From NCBI RefSeq assembly GCF_016464305.1, contig NZ_JAEIOJ010000003.1:186001-250000 (forward strand): 64,000 nt of DNA. The letters run 5' to 3'. Source of the stretch: Umezawaea beigongshangensis. Lineage in GTDB: Bacteria; Actinomycetota; Actinomycetes; Mycobacteriales; Pseudonocardiaceae. The translations under genes were made by a program, and so were the position numbers. The notes under the pieces were generated by a model that worked only from the letters and a program-made list of their open reading frames with translations, was not told the DNA's origin and searched no databases. Shown here piece after piece: positions 27,560-36,072 of this stretch. Position 1 is the first letter of the stretch, and the number at the start of each line of letters is the position of its first letter.

Positions 27560-28069
27560 ATGGCTGGTGAGACGACGATCACGGTTGTCGGAAACCTGAC
27601 GGCCGATCCCGAACTGCGCTTCACCCAGTCCGGTGCGGCGGTGGCGAGCTTCACGGTCGCCTCGACGCCTCGGACCTTCGACCGCCAGAGCGGCGAGTGG
27701 AAGGACGGGGAAGCGCTCTTCCTGCGGTGCAACGTGTGGCGCCAGGTCGCGGAGAACGTGGCCGAGACGCTCACGCGCGGTTCGCGAGTCATCGTGAGCG
27801 GGCGGCTGCGCCAGCGTTCCTTCGAGACGAAGGAAGGCGAGAAGCGCACCGTCGTGGAGCTGGAGGTCGACGAGATCGGCCCCTCGCTGCGCTACGCGAC
27901 CGCCAAGGTCAACAAGGTGAGCCGTGGCGGGGGTGAGGGCGGCGGCGGCGGCTTCGGCGGCGGCGGTCAGTCCGGCAACTCCCGCGGTGCCGCTCCCGCC
28001 GACGACCCGTGGGGCTCCGCGCCCGCAGCGGGTTCCGGCGGCGGTTTCGCCGACGAGCCCCCCTTCTAA
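27560..28069 (+). CDS. ssb: Single-stranded DNA-binding protein
   Basis: A 169-aa SSB. The OB fold covers about residues 1-110 ([72 protein letters not shown]). A Gly-rich linker is followed by the acidic tip FADEPPF, the partner-binding end of bacterial SSBs (usually DDxPF). It protects single-stranded DNA and recruits replication and repair proteins. It lies 20 nt after rpsF and 54 nt before rpsR, and is co-transcribed with them. Confidence 0.97.
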   Translation: MAGETTITVVGNLTADPELRFTQSGAAVASFTVASTPRTFDRQSGEWKDGEALFLRCNVWRQVAENVAETLTRGSRVIVSGRLRQRSFETKEGEKRTVVELEVDEIGPSLRYATAKVNKVSRGGGEGGGGGFGGGGQSGNSRGAAPADDPWGSAPAAGSGGGFADEPPF

Positions 28070-28123
28070 GACCGCGCACCGGTCATCCAGACGAATCCAC
28101 TGCGTCAACACAGGAGTAACCAC

Positions 28124-28363
28124 ATGGCCAAGCCGCCTGTGCGCAAGCCCAAGAAGAAGGTCTGCGCCTTCTGCAAGGACAAGAGCGCGAGCCTGATCGA
28201 CTACAAGGACACCACCCTGCTCCGGAAGTACATCTCGGACCGGGGCAAGATCCGCGCCCGCCGGGTGACCGGAAACTGCAGCCAGCACCAGCGCGACGTC
28301 GCCGTGGCCGTCAAGAACGCTCGCGAGATGGCGCTGCTGCCCTACACCTCGACCGCCCGCTGA
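28124..28363 (+). CDS. rpsR: Ribosomal protein bS18 (cysteine-containing form)
   Basis: A 79-aa S18. It keeps CAFC near the N-terminus and a later Cys and His (GNCSQHQ), the C+ form expected to bind zinc. Actinobacteria often carry a second, Cys-free S18 that replaces this one under zinc limitation; none is in the window. The core [25 protein letters not shown] is typical. It binds S6 on the platform of the 30S subunit. ATG follows AGGAGT. Confidence 0.97.
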   Translation: MAKPPVRKPKKKVCAFCKDKSASLIDYKDTTLLRKYISDRGKIRARRVTGNCSQHQRDVAVAVKNAREMALLPYTSTAR

Positions 28364-28379
28364 GCAGGAGCCCAGAATC

Positions 28380-28835
28380 ATGAAGCTCATCCTCACCGCT
28401 GACGTGAGCGGCCTCGGCGGCCCCGGAGACATCGTCGAGGTCAAGGACGGCTACGGCCGCAACTACCTGCTCCCGCGCGGCCTGGCCATCGTGGCCACCA
28501 GGGGCGCCGAGAAGCAGGTCCAGGTCATCCGTCGTGCCCAGGAGACCCGTCGGGTCCGCGACCTGGACCACGCGAAGGAGATCAAGGCCGCTCTGGAGGG
28601 CCTCGGCTCCATCTCGCTCAAGGCCAAGGCCGCGGGCGGTTCCGGCAAGCTGTTCGGCTCCGTCACCACGTCCGACGTGGTGTCCGCCGTGCGCTCCGCC
28701 GGTGGCCCGACGCTCGACAAGCGCGCCGTCGAGCTGGCCGGTCACATCAAGACCACGGGCAAGCACACCGTGAACGTCCGGCTCCACCCGGAGGTCACCG
28801 TGTCCGTTCCCGTGACCGTGACCGCCGCGGGCTAG
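28380..28835 (+). CDS. rplI: Ribosomal protein bL9
   Basis: A 151-aa L9 with the usual two-domain form. The N-terminal rRNA-binding domain ([36 protein letters not shown] is the family signature region, split here by GGPGD) is joined by a long helix (about 40-75) to the C-terminal domain ([27 protein letters not shown]). It stabilises the L1 stalk region and helps frame maintenance. It lies 16 nt after rpsR and ends the operon at a hairpin. Confidence 0.97.
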   Translation: MKLILTADVSGLGGPGDIVEVKDGYGRNYLLPRGLAIVATRGAEKQVQVIRRAQETRRVRDLDHAKEIKAALEGLGSISLKAKAAGGSGKLFGSVTTSDVVSAVRSAGGPTLDKRAVELAGHIKTTGKHTVNVRLHPEVTVSVPVTVTAAG

Positions 28836-28863
28836 CACTCCCGCACCACGGCACGAGCACTCC

Positions 28864-28906
28864 CGAAGCGCCGTTCGACCGGTTGATCCGGCCGGACGGC
28901 GCTTCG
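28864..28906 (+). terminator. Terminator after rplI
   Basis: Eleven-bp arms CGAAGCGCCGT / ACGGCGCTTCG around a 21-nt loop that can form its own small CCGG stem, 28 nt after the stop codon. Confidence 0.6.
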
Positions 28907-28938
28907 TTCGTCCGCGGTGCTTCCGGACGGGTCGCGCC

Positions 28939-29163
28939 TGTGGACAGACCTGTGTGACACCCGCTCCGCGACACGCCGAAGGGCCGGTTGCACACGACAC
29001 GCCGGGGCATTCCCCCACAAGTTTTTCCACAGGTTGTCCACAGCATCTGACCTGGGAAGACTTCCCCACCCTCTCCAGTTGTCCACAAGTTGTCCCCATG
29101 ATCGCAGGGGGTTGTGGTCAGGTCTGGCCAACCATCCACAGCTTGTCCACCGGCCTGTCCCCA
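28939..29163. promoter_or_regulatory. Cluster of DnaA boxes upstream of dnaB
   Basis: Two perfect actinobacterial DnaA boxes TTGTCCACA (29034-29042, 29079-29087) lie among four one-mismatch boxes: TTTTCCACA (29023), TTGTCCCCA (29090), TTGTCCACC (29143), and CTGTCCACA on the minus strand (28939-28947). CTGTCCCCA (29155) matches more weakly. The 475-nt gap between rplI and dnaB holds no gene, so this is its main content. It may control dnaB or titrate DnaA; it is not the usual dnaA-dnaN oriC locus. Confidence 0.65.
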
Positions 29164-29310
29164 GGACGGTTTGCCCGGCCCGGACGAGGGCCTCTAGCGT
29201 CCGCTTCACAGCACGCCGCTCGTCGTCCGCACCCGGAACTGTCGGGGGTGCGGAGTAGAAACACGAGACGCGCGGAACCAGGAGTTCGACGGTGTGGAGG
29301 TGAGGGCGCG

Positions 29311-31482
29311 GTGGCGCTGGTGGACGACCGGGGAACGGCGGAACCCGGGTTCGAGCGGCAGCCACCGCAGGACCTCGCGGCGGAGCAGTCCGTGCTGGGC
29401 GGCATGCTGCTCAGCAAGGACGCCATCGCCGACGTGCTGGAGGCCCTCGCGCCGACGGACTTCTACCGTCCCGCGCACCAGGCGATCTACGACTGCATCC
29501 TCGACCTGTACGGGCGGGGCGAGCCGGCCGACCCGATCACCGTGTCCGCCGAGCTGGAGCGCAAGGGCGAGCTGCTGCGCATCGGCGGAGCCCCCTACCT
29601 GCACACGCTGATCGCGACCGTGCCCACGGCGGCGAACGCCGGGTACTACGCGGAGATCGTCGCCGAGAAGGCGGTGCTGCGCCGCCTCGTCGAGGCCGGG
29701 ACGCGCATCGTGCAGCTCGGCTACAACGGCGCCGAGGGCGCCGACGTCGACGAGGTCGTCGACCGCGCGCAGTCGGCCATCTACGAGGTGACCGAGCGCC
29801 GCACCACAGAGGACTACGTGATCCTGGAGGAGCTCCTCCAGCCCACGATGGACGAGATCGACGCCATCGCCTCGCGCGGCGGCTCATCGCTGGGCATCCC
29901 CACCGGCTTCACCGACCTCGACGAGCTGACCAACGGCCTGCACCCCGGCCAGATGATCATCGTCGCGGCCCGTCCCGGTGTCGGCAAGGCGCTGGCGCTC
30001 GACACCCCGCTGCCCACGCCGGACGGCTGGACCACGATGGGGGAGGTCCGGGTCGGCGACCGCCTGATCGGCGCCGACGGCAGGCCGACCCGCGTGGTCG
30101 CCGCCACGGAGGTCATGACCGGCCGCCCGTGCTTCGAGGTCGACTTCTCCGACGGCACCACGATCACCGCCGACGCGCAGCACCAGTGGCTCACCCAGTC
30201 CCGCAGCGCCACCGGCGGCTTCTGGGCGATCCGCACCACCGAGCAGCTGCACCGCAGTCCGGCCCGGCACTCGGTGCGCCTCAGCTCGTCGTGGGACCTG
30301 CCCGCCGCCGACCTGCCGCTGGAGCCGTACGCGCTGGGCGTCCTGCTCGCCGACGCCGCCGAGCTGAACACGACGTGGTGGCGCGACCGCCCGGAGATCG
30401 TGGCCCGGCTCGACGCCGGGAGCGACGAGCGCACCAGGGTGCTCGTGGCCAAGGAGCTGGGCGTGCTGGACGAGCCGCACGTGCCGGTGCGGTACCTGCG
30501 CGCGAGCCGGGCCCAGCGGCGCGCGCTGCTGGACGGCCTGCTCGCCGCGGCGGACGGCCGGCTGCTGGGAACGCGCTTCCCCCGCCTCGCCCGCGACGTC
30601 GCCCAGCTCGCCGCGACGCTCGACCTCACCGGCCGGGTCACGGAGGCGGACGACGAGCACGTGGTCGAGCTGACCGGCCGCGAGGTCGTGGAGATCGTGG
30701 CCGTGCGACCGGTGACGAGCGTGCCGGTGCGGTGCGTGCAGGTCGACAACTGCGACCACCTGTACCTGGCGGGCGAGTCGGCCGTCCCGACGCACAACTC
30801 CACGCTGGGCCTGGACTTCGCCAGGTCGTGCTCGGTGAAGCACGGCATGACCAGCGCCATCTTCTCCCTGGAGATGAGCCGCACCGAGATCGTCATGCGC
30901 ATGCTGTCCGCCGAGGCCAAGATCCGCCTGGGCGACATGCGCGGTGGCCGGATGAGCGACGACGACTGGACGCGCCTCGCCCGCCGGATGAGCGAGATCA
31001 GCGAGGCGCCGATGTTCGTCGACGACTCGCCGAACCTGACGATGATGGAGATCAGGGCGAAGGCGCGGCGGCTCAAGCAGCGGCACGACCTGAAGCTCGT
31101 CGTCGTCGACTACCTCCAGCTGATGTCGTCGGGCAAGCGCACCGAGTCCCGGCAGCAGGAGGTCTCCGAGTTCTCCCGGAACCTGAAGCTGATCGCGAAG
31201 GAGCTGGAGGTCCCGGTCATCGCGATCAGTCAGCTGAACCGCGGTCCGGAACAGCGCACGGACAAGCGTCCGCAGCTCTCCGACCTGCGCGAGTCCGGCT
31301 CGCTGGAGCAGGACGCCGACATGGTCATCCTGATCAACCGCCCCGACGCGTGGGAGCGCGACGACCCGCGCGCCGGTGAGGCGGACCTGATCATCGCCAA
31401 GCACCGCGCCGGTCCGACGGCGACGATCACCGTGGCCCACCAGCTGCACTACAGCCGCTTCGTGGACCTGGCCCAGAACTGA
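29311..31482 (+). CDS. dnaB: Replicative DNA helicase DnaB, intein-containing precursor
   Basis: A 723-aa precursor: 453 aa of DnaB plus a 270-aa intein (residues 227-496). DnaB is the hexameric 5'-3' helicase of the replisome. N-terminal domain: PPQDLAAEQSVLGGMLLSKDAI. RecA-like domain: the Walker A loop is split by the intein as ARPGVGK / STLGLDFARS; Walker B is LKLVVVDYLQLM, followed by AISQLNRGPEQRTDKRP and SLEQDADMVI. Splicing is therefore required for ATP binding. GTG at 29311 follows GGAGGTGAGG. Its position after rplI and the presence of an intein in dnaB are also known in M. tuberculosis. Confidence 0.97.
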   Translation: MALVDDRGTAEPGFERQPPQDLAAEQSVLGGMLLSKDAIADVLEALAPTDFYRPAHQAIYDCILDLYGRGEPADPITVSAELERKGELLRIGGAPYLHTLIATVPTAANAGYYAEIVAEKAVLRRLVEAGTRIVQLGYNGAEGADVDEVVDRAQSAIYEVTERRTTEDYVILEELLQPTMDEIDAIASRGGSSLGIPTGFTDLDELTNGLHPGQMIIVAARPGVGKALALDTPLPTPDGWTTMGEVRVGDRLIGADGRPTRVVAATEVMTGRPCFEVDFSDGTTITADAQHQWLTQSRSATGGFWAIRTTEQLHRSPARHSVRLSSSWDLPAADLPLEPYALGVLLADAAELNTTWWRDRPEIVARLDAGSDERTRVLVAKELGVLDEPHVPVRYLRASRAQRRALLDGLLAAADGRLLGTRFPRLARDVAQLAATLDLTGRVTEADDEHVVELTGREVVEIVAVRPVTSVPVRCVQVDNCDHLYLAGESAVPTHNSTLGLDFARSCSVKHGMTSAIFSLEMSRTEIVMRMLSAEAKIRLGDMRGGRMSDDDWTRLARRMSEISEAPMFVDDSPNLTMMEIRAKARRLKQRHDLKLVVVDYLQLMSSGKRTESRQQEVSEFSRNLKLIAKELEVPVIAISQLNRGPEQRTDKRPQLSDLRESGSLEQDADMVILINRPDAWERDDPRAGEADLIIAKHRAGPTATITVAHQLHYSRFVDLAQN
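29989..30798 (+). other. DnaB intein, class 3 type, with decayed homing endonuclease region
   Basis: Inserted in frame between the Lys and Ser of the Walker A motif. It begins with Ala (ALALDTPLPTPDGWTTMG), so the normal Cys/Ser1 acyl shift is impossible. The class 3 signature is complete: Trp67 after block B (TADAQHQW), Cys249 in block F (RCVQVD), and Thr268 before the terminal His-Asn (PTHN), followed by Ser as first C-extein residue. Between the splicing blocks about 150 residues remain, with degenerate LAGLIDADG-like stretches (YALGVLLADA; LLDGLLAAADG). The length (270) is between mini-inteins and full endonuclease inteins. Confidence 0.9.
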
Positions 31483-31531
31483 ACCGACGGACGTCCGGCC
31501 ACGACACCGACGCCCGCGACCTCCGCGGTTC

Positions 31532-31560
31532 CCCCGCCCCGGACAACGACCGGGGCGGGG
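31532..31560 (+). terminator. Terminator after dnaB
   Basis: Eleven-bp perfect arms CCCCGCCCCGG / CCGGGGCGGGG with a 7-nt loop between dnaB and the exonuclease gene. Confidence 0.65.
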
Positions 31561-31589
31561 TGTCCGCGTGGCGGTGTAGCTTCGTCCTG

Positions 31590-32498
31590 GTGATCGGTGC
31601 TGCCGGGTACGCGGTCGTCGACGTGGAGACCACCGGGCTGTCCGCCGGTGGCGGTGACCGCGTCGTGGAGGTCGCCGTCGTGCAGCTCGACCGCTCCGGG
31701 ACCGTCACCGGCGAGTGGTGCACGCTCGTCAACCCGGTGCGCGACCTCGGTCCGCAGCACGTCCACCGCATCAGGGCCGCCGACGTGTGGGACGCGCCGA
31801 GCTTCGCCGACGTCGCGGGCGCGCTCGCCGAGCAGCTCGCCGGACGGGTCCTCGTCGCCCACAACCTGCGGTTCGACGCGCGGTTCCTCGGCGCGGAGTT
31901 CCGGCGGACCGGCGTGGAGCTGCCGGTGCCCGGCCTGTGCACGATGCGGCTCGCCGAGCGGTACCTGCCGCACGCCCGCGGCCGGTCGCTGCGGGCGTGC
32001 TGCGACGCCGCCGGGGTGCCGCTGCTCGACGCGCACTCCGCGCTGCACGACGCGCACGCCGCCGCGGGGCTGTTCTCGTCCTACCTGCGCGCCGCCGGTC
32101 GGCCGGAGCCGTGGCTCGACCTGCTGGACGAGGCCGCGACGACGTCGTGGCCCCGGCCCGTGCCGACGGGAGCGCGGCTGGTCCGCCGGGGCGAGGGCGC
32201 GCCTCCACCGCCGCTCCCGAGCGCTGCCGGGCCGCTCGCACCCGGTGACCTGGTCGTCTTCACCGGGCAGACCGTCGCCCCCCGCGACGTGTGGGTCGAC
32301 CGCGCGCTGTCGGCCGGCCTGCGGGTCAACCGGGGGTACGTCACGAGGGCGACGCGGCTGCTGGTGGCGGCCGACCCGTACTCGCTCTCGTCGAAGGCCC
32401 GCCGCGCCCGTGCCTACGACGTTCCGATCGTGGACGAGGAGGGCTTCGCCGCGATGATCACGCAGCTCACACCCGCGAGCGGGGCGTCACACGTTTAG
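31590..32498 (+). CDS. DEDDh 3'-5' exonuclease with C-terminal BRCT domain
   Basis: A 302-aa protein related to the proofreading (epsilon) subunit of DNA polymerase III. The exonuclease motifs are present: ExoI AVVDVETTG, ExoII VLVAHNLRFDARFLGAEF, and ExoIIIe HSALHDAHAAAGLF. After a Pro-rich linker, residues about 222-290 (GDLVVFTGQ ... LLVAADP ... YDVPIVDEEGFAAMI) form a BRCT domain. This combination is found in actinobacterial DnaQ-like proteins and suggests a repair role. The GTG is preceded by TAGCTT ending 7 nt upstream with no RBS, so it is probably leaderless and separate from dnaB. Confidence 0.88.
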   Translation: MIGAAGYAVVDVETTGLSAGGGDRVVEVAVVQLDRSGTVTGEWCTLVNPVRDLGPQHVHRIRAADVWDAPSFADVAGALAEQLAGRVLVAHNLRFDARFLGAEFRRTGVELPVPGLCTMRLAERYLPHARGRSLRACCDAAGVPLLDAHSALHDAHAAAGLFSSYLRAAGRPEPWLDLLDEAATTSWPRPVPTGARLVRRGEGAPPPPLPSAAGPLAPGDLVVFTGQTVAPRDVWVDRALSAGLRVNRGYVTRATRLLVAADPYSLSSKARRARAYDVPIVDEEGFAAMITQLTPASGASHV

Positions 32499-32596
32499 TA
32501 CGAAGATCACCGAACTGGGTGGTGGTCGGGGTATTGAAAAGGTGCCCGGCCGCGGGAGAGGCTCATGCCGTCGCCCAGCGGGGAGGTACGAGTCTC

Positions 32597-33463
32597 GTGC
32601 GTACCGTTCAGTCGGTGGTCCCCCTCACCGCGGCCGCGAGTGCCGCCGGTGCCGTGTGGGACGACCTCGTCGCCGAACTGCCCGTGGGGATGCTGCTGCA
32701 GGACGAGCTGGGCGTCGTGCTCGCCGGGAACCGGCTGGCCGCCGAGCTGCTCGGGGTGCGGCACGAGGACCTGCCGGGCTCGTGCGACCCGCTGGGCCGG
32801 TCCGCCTCGGACGACTCCGGCGCACCGCTGCCGAGCTGCGCGGAGATCGCCGCCCAGGTGCGGCGGACCGGCTCGCCGCTGACCGTCCCGGTGGTCGTCG
32901 CGCGGGGAGGTGAGCGGCACGTGCGCCTGTGGGCGGACCACCACCTGCTCGTGGTGCACGGCCAGCGCCAGCTCCTGGTGGTGCTGCACCCGGTGCACAC
33001 CGACGTCCTGCGCAGCAGGGGGCTGCTCGACCCGCTCACCGGACTCCCCGGCCGCGCGCTCCTGCTCGACCGCCTGGAGCAGGCGCTCATCAGGGCCCGG
33101 ACCTGCGGAACGCTCGCGTCGCTGGTCCTGCTCGACGTGCGGCAACTCGCCGCGGTCAACGCGCGGCACGGCTTCCGCGGCGGCGACGAACTGCTGACCA
33201 CGCTGGCGGGGCGGCTGCGCGAGGGCCTGCGCGACGACCACACCGTCGCCCGGTACGGCGGTGACGAGTTCGCCGTCGTCGCCGAGCACCCGAACGGCTC
33301 GGGCGAGGCGGTGGCGGAACGGGTGCTCGACCTGGTGTCGCGGTCGGTCCGGATCACCGGGACGCGGCTGCGGCCCGCGGTGCGCGTGGGCTGGGTGACC
33401 AGCGACGGTACGGCCGATCCGCACACGATGATCAGCCACGTGGAGACCCGCCTGCACCGCTGA
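32597..33463 (+). CDS. PAS-GGDEF diguanylate cyclase-type protein
   Basis: A 288-aa soluble protein. Residues about 18-125 look like a PAS sensor (ELPVGMLLQDELGVVLAGNRLA is within it, split at LLQ). Residues about 128-285 form a GGDEF domain with DPLTGLPGRALLLDRL, LVLLDVRQLAAVNARHG, and an intact active-site YGGDEF. The inhibitory RxxD site is not conserved (RDDH). It is expected to make cyclic di-GMP in response to a PAS-sensed signal. GTG start follows GGGAGG by 10 nt. Confidence 0.85.
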   Translation: MRTVQSVVPLTAAASAAGAVWDDLVAELPVGMLLQDELGVVLAGNRLAAELLGVRHEDLPGSCDPLGRSASDDSGAPLPSCAEIAAQVRRTGSPLTVPVVVARGGERHVRLWADHHLLVVHGQRQLLVVLHPVHTDVLRSRGLLDPLTGLPGRALLLDRLEQALIRARTCGTLASLVLLDVRQLAAVNARHGFRGGDELLTTLAGRLREGLRDDHTVARYGGDEFAVVAEHPNGSGEAVAERVLDLVSRSVRITGTRLRPAVRVGWVTSDGTADPHTMISHVETRLHR

Positions 33464-33471
33464 CCCGCGAA

Positions 33472-33516
33472 CACGACCGAGCCCCGCGACGCCGTGCGTC
33501 GCGGGGCTCGGTCGTG
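33472..33516. terminator. Bidirectional terminator between GGDEF gene and repeat protein gene
   Basis: Perfect 21-bp arms (starting CACGACCGAGCCCC) around a 3-nt loop, between two convergent genes. Confidence 0.8.
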
Positions 33517-33526
33517 CGGTGCCCGG

Positions 33527-35887
33527 TCAGATCCTCGGCAGCTCGACGGTGTCCAGCATCGAGTCGGCGTCCAGCGTGGACAGCGCCGACCCGAAGGAGC
33601 GCTCGCGGGGAGTGGTCAGCCGACCGGGGTCGACCCCCAGGCCGTTCACGGAGGGCGAGACGTCCGTGGTGCCGGACAGTCCGGGGAGACCCGGCAGCGC
33701 GGGTGCGCCGAGGGAGCGCTCACCCGGCAGGGCGGGCAGCGCGGGCAGGGCGGGCAGCACGTCCTGGAGCGGCAGCACGTCCTGGAGCGGGAGCAGTTCC
33801 GTCACCAGGGGGAGAGGAGCGTTGATCGTCCGGTCGGACGCCGCACCCGGCAGGGCGGGCAGCGCGGGCAGCGCCGGCAGCACGTCCTGGAGCGGGAGCA
33901 GCTCCGTCACCAGGGGGAGAGGAGCGTTGATCGTCTGCTCGGACGCCGCACCCGGCAGGGCGGGCAGCGCGGGCAGCGCCGGCAGCACGTCCTGGAGCGG
34001 GAGCAGCTCCGTCACCAGGGGGAGAGGAGCGTTGATCGTCCGGTCGGACGCCGCACCCGGCAGCACCGGCAGCGCGGGCAGCGCCGGCAGCAGTGCCTGC
34101 ACGGGGGCCACCGGCAGCAGCTCCGTCAGCGCGGGCAGTGCGGGCAGCTCGGGCAGCGTCGCGGCGTCGACCGACCGGGGCTGCGCGACCGGCGCGGCCG
34201 GGACCACGACCGGCAGGACCGGGGCGGCCACGGGCAGCGTCCGCAGGCCGGGGGTGGCGACCGTCGTGCTGCGCTCCTCGTTCAGCGGGAGGACGCCGGA
34301 GATCGTCGAGACGTCGCCGGAGGCGCCGGGAGCCGAGAACCGCGTGCTGCGGGAACGCTCCCGCGGCGCGTCGAGGGGCAGCAGACCGGTCAGCGAGGAC
34401 AGCTCCGACACCGGCAGGGTGCTCAGCGAGGGCAGCCGGTCCAGGGCGTCGAGGCTGGGCAGCTCGGTGGCGGTCATCAGGCTGTCGATGCTGTCGGGGA
34501 GCTGGATGCCGTGGTCGGGGGACTGGATGCCGCGTGCGCCGTCGATCTCCTCGCCGGTGCGCCGCACGACGGTGCTGCGACCGGACGCGGTGGCCGTGCC
34601 GAGGACCTCGGCGGGCACGGCGTGGACCTGGACCGGCTGCTCGACCTCCGCGTCCTGCGCGGTGAGCGGGACCTCGGCGAGCGTCTCGGTGATCTCGTCA
34701 CCGGCGTAGGTGTCGGCGAGGCCGACGACCGCGACCGGCACGCCGAACACCCTGGCGATCGTGTTGACCGGAACGACCGCCGGGTTGCCCGCGGCCAGCA
34801 CGTCCGCGGCGGACGTGTTGCCGTCGCCGGCCGACGCCAGGTAGCTGTCGTTCACGGCCGAGGCGTCGCGCGTGATCGCCACGCCCGCCGAGTCGCCGAA
34901 GGACTGCACCGGCGCCGCCAGTGCCCCGGCGGCGGCGTTGCCCGCCCGCGAGCCGCTGTGACCGTCGACCTGGACGTCGCCGTCGGTGACCGGGCGGAGG
35001 GCGTCGTACCCCCTGTTCTCGACGTGGCCGCCGGCGCCGGACGCGGTGCCGAGCACCCGCGCCGCGGGCACGGCGGGTGCGGACAGGACGGCGTCCGCGG
35101 TCGAACCCGTCCCGGCGGCGCGGAGCGCGTCCTCGCCGGTGCGAACGATCTCGCTCTCGTCGACGGTGCCGGCCGCCGACAGCGCGTTGCCGCCGAGCGC
35201 CACGGGCGGCGAGAGCGGCAGGGCGCCGTGGGCCCCGGTCAGGGTGCCCTCGTCGACCTCGACGTCACCGAGAGCACCGGTCGTGTCCTGGTCCGCGGTG
35301 GAGTCGAGGGCGGTGGCACTGGCGTCGAACCACCGCACGACGCGGTCGGTGCGGGAGGTGGCGCTGTGGAGCTCGGCCCGCGGTGCGAGCGGCGCGGCCG
35401 CGACGGTGCGGCCGAGGGCGTCGGCCTGCCCGCTGGTGTCGACGTCGCCCGCCGCGGTGATGCCGTCGCCGGTCACCCGCGGCGGCGCGATCCACTGGTC
35501 GGAGAAGATGTTGCCCGACATCCTGCCGTGCGGGCCGGAGGTCCGGACCTCACCGCCGGAGACGGCCGCCCGCCGGGTCGCGGTGCGGGTGTCGGCGGTG
35601 GCCGCGACGGCGTTGCCGCGGAGCAGCGGGTTGTCCGGGGAGAGCGCGTCGGGGGCGACGGCCTCGCCGGTCTGGTCGGTGTCGAGTTCGGGAAGTCGGT
35701 GCTGGTCGATCGGGGTGTCGACGACGTTCTGCTCGACGTCCACCGGCACGGCCACACCGCCGTCGACGGCGGAGGGAGCGGCGTCGGGGTTGACGTTCTC
35801 GTCGGCAGAAGCGATGCCCGTTCCGAGCATCAGCAAACCACCGGTCACAAACGCGGACTGGATTCCACGCTTTGCCCAGGTCTGCAT
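33527..35887 (-). CDS. Secreted repeat protein with chaplin-like segments
   Basis: A 786-aa secreted protein with a clear signal peptide (FVTGGLLMLGTGIASA, cleavage before DEN). The first 350 residues contain degenerate repeats starting with GN (GNAVAATA, GNIFSDQW, GNALSAAG, GNAAAGAL, GNTSAADV). One segment, AGNPAVVPVNTIARVFGVP followed by VAVVGLADTYAGDE, resembles the chaplin domain of hydrophobic aerial proteins but lacks its Cys pair. The C-terminal half is Leu/Pro-rich, with three near-identical 35-residue repeats (LPALPALPALPGAAS, TINAPLPLVTELLPLQDV). ATG follows AAGGAG. No sortase signal or TM anchor is seen. Function unknown; a surface-coat role is inferred. Confidence 0.8.
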   Translation of the reverse strand: MQTWAKRGIQSAFVTGGLLMLGTGIASADENVNPDAAPSAVDGGVAVPVDVEQNVVDTPIDQHRLPELDTDQTGEAVAPDALSPDNPLLRGNAVAATADTRTATRRAAVSGGEVRTSGPHGRMSGNIFSDQWIAPPRVTGDGITAAGDVDTSGQADALGRTVAAAPLAPRAELHSATSRTDRVVRWFDASATALDSTADQDTTGALGDVEVDEGTLTGAHGALPLSPPVALGGNALSAAGTVDESEIVRTGEDALRAAGTGSTADAVLSAPAVPAARVLGTASGAGGHVENRGYDALRPVTDGDVQVDGHSGSRAGNAAAGALAAPVQSFGDSAGVAITRDASAVNDSYLASAGDGNTSAADVLAAGNPAVVPVNTIARVFGVPVAVVGLADTYAGDEITETLAEVPLTAQDAEVEQPVQVHAVPAEVLGTATASGRSTVVRRTGEEIDGARGIQSPDHGIQLPDSIDSLMTATELPSLDALDRLPSLSTLPVSELSSLTGLLPLDAPRERSRSTRFSAPGASGDVSTISGVLPLNEERSTTVATPGLRTLPVAAPVLPVVVPAAPVAQPRSVDAATLPELPALPALTELLPVAPVQALLPALPALPVLPGAASDRTINAPLPLVTELLPLQDVLPALPALPALPGAASEQTINAPLPLVTELLPLQDVLPALPALPALPGAASDRTINAPLPLVTELLPLQDVLPLQDVLPALPALPALPGERSLGAPALPGLPGLSGTTDVSPSVNGLGVDPGRLTTPRERSFGSALSTLDADSMLDTVELPRI
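33757..34075. repeat. Tandem 105-bp coding repeats, three copies, plus an 18-bp duplication
   Basis: The marker GCGTTGATCGTC recurs at 33819, 33924 and 34029, exactly 105 bp apart, within the C-terminal coding part of the secreted repeat protein. The copies are nearly identical, with one 6-bp variation (CCGGTC versus TGCTCG-type). The leftmost copy also has CAGCACGTCCTGGAGCGG twice in tandem. The period is a multiple of 3, so copy-number change keeps the frame. Confidence 0.9.
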
Positions 35888-36072
35888 TGGATCTCCTTCT
35901 CGGTTTCCCTTGCGGGGGTTTCGCAGGCGGCCGGACGCGAGGCGTCGGGGCAGACGGCCGTCCCAGATCAGAGGGGGAAGGACGCGCGGCTACCGGCGAG
36001 GAGAAGGAGCGCAGAAACAGCGCACCGGCCGATTCCGGGTAGCGAATCGCTACCGCGGGCCGCGCGCTGTGA

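Noticed and set aside
28939-29163. The possibility that the DnaA-box cluster is oriC itself
   Set aside because: The actinobacterial origin lies between dnaA and dnaN, neither of which is here; no clear AT-rich unwinding element is visible.
33757-34075. Regular 105-bp repeats considered as a CRISPR array
   Set aside because: Units are contiguous and near-identical with no unique spacers, and they encode protein repeats in frame.
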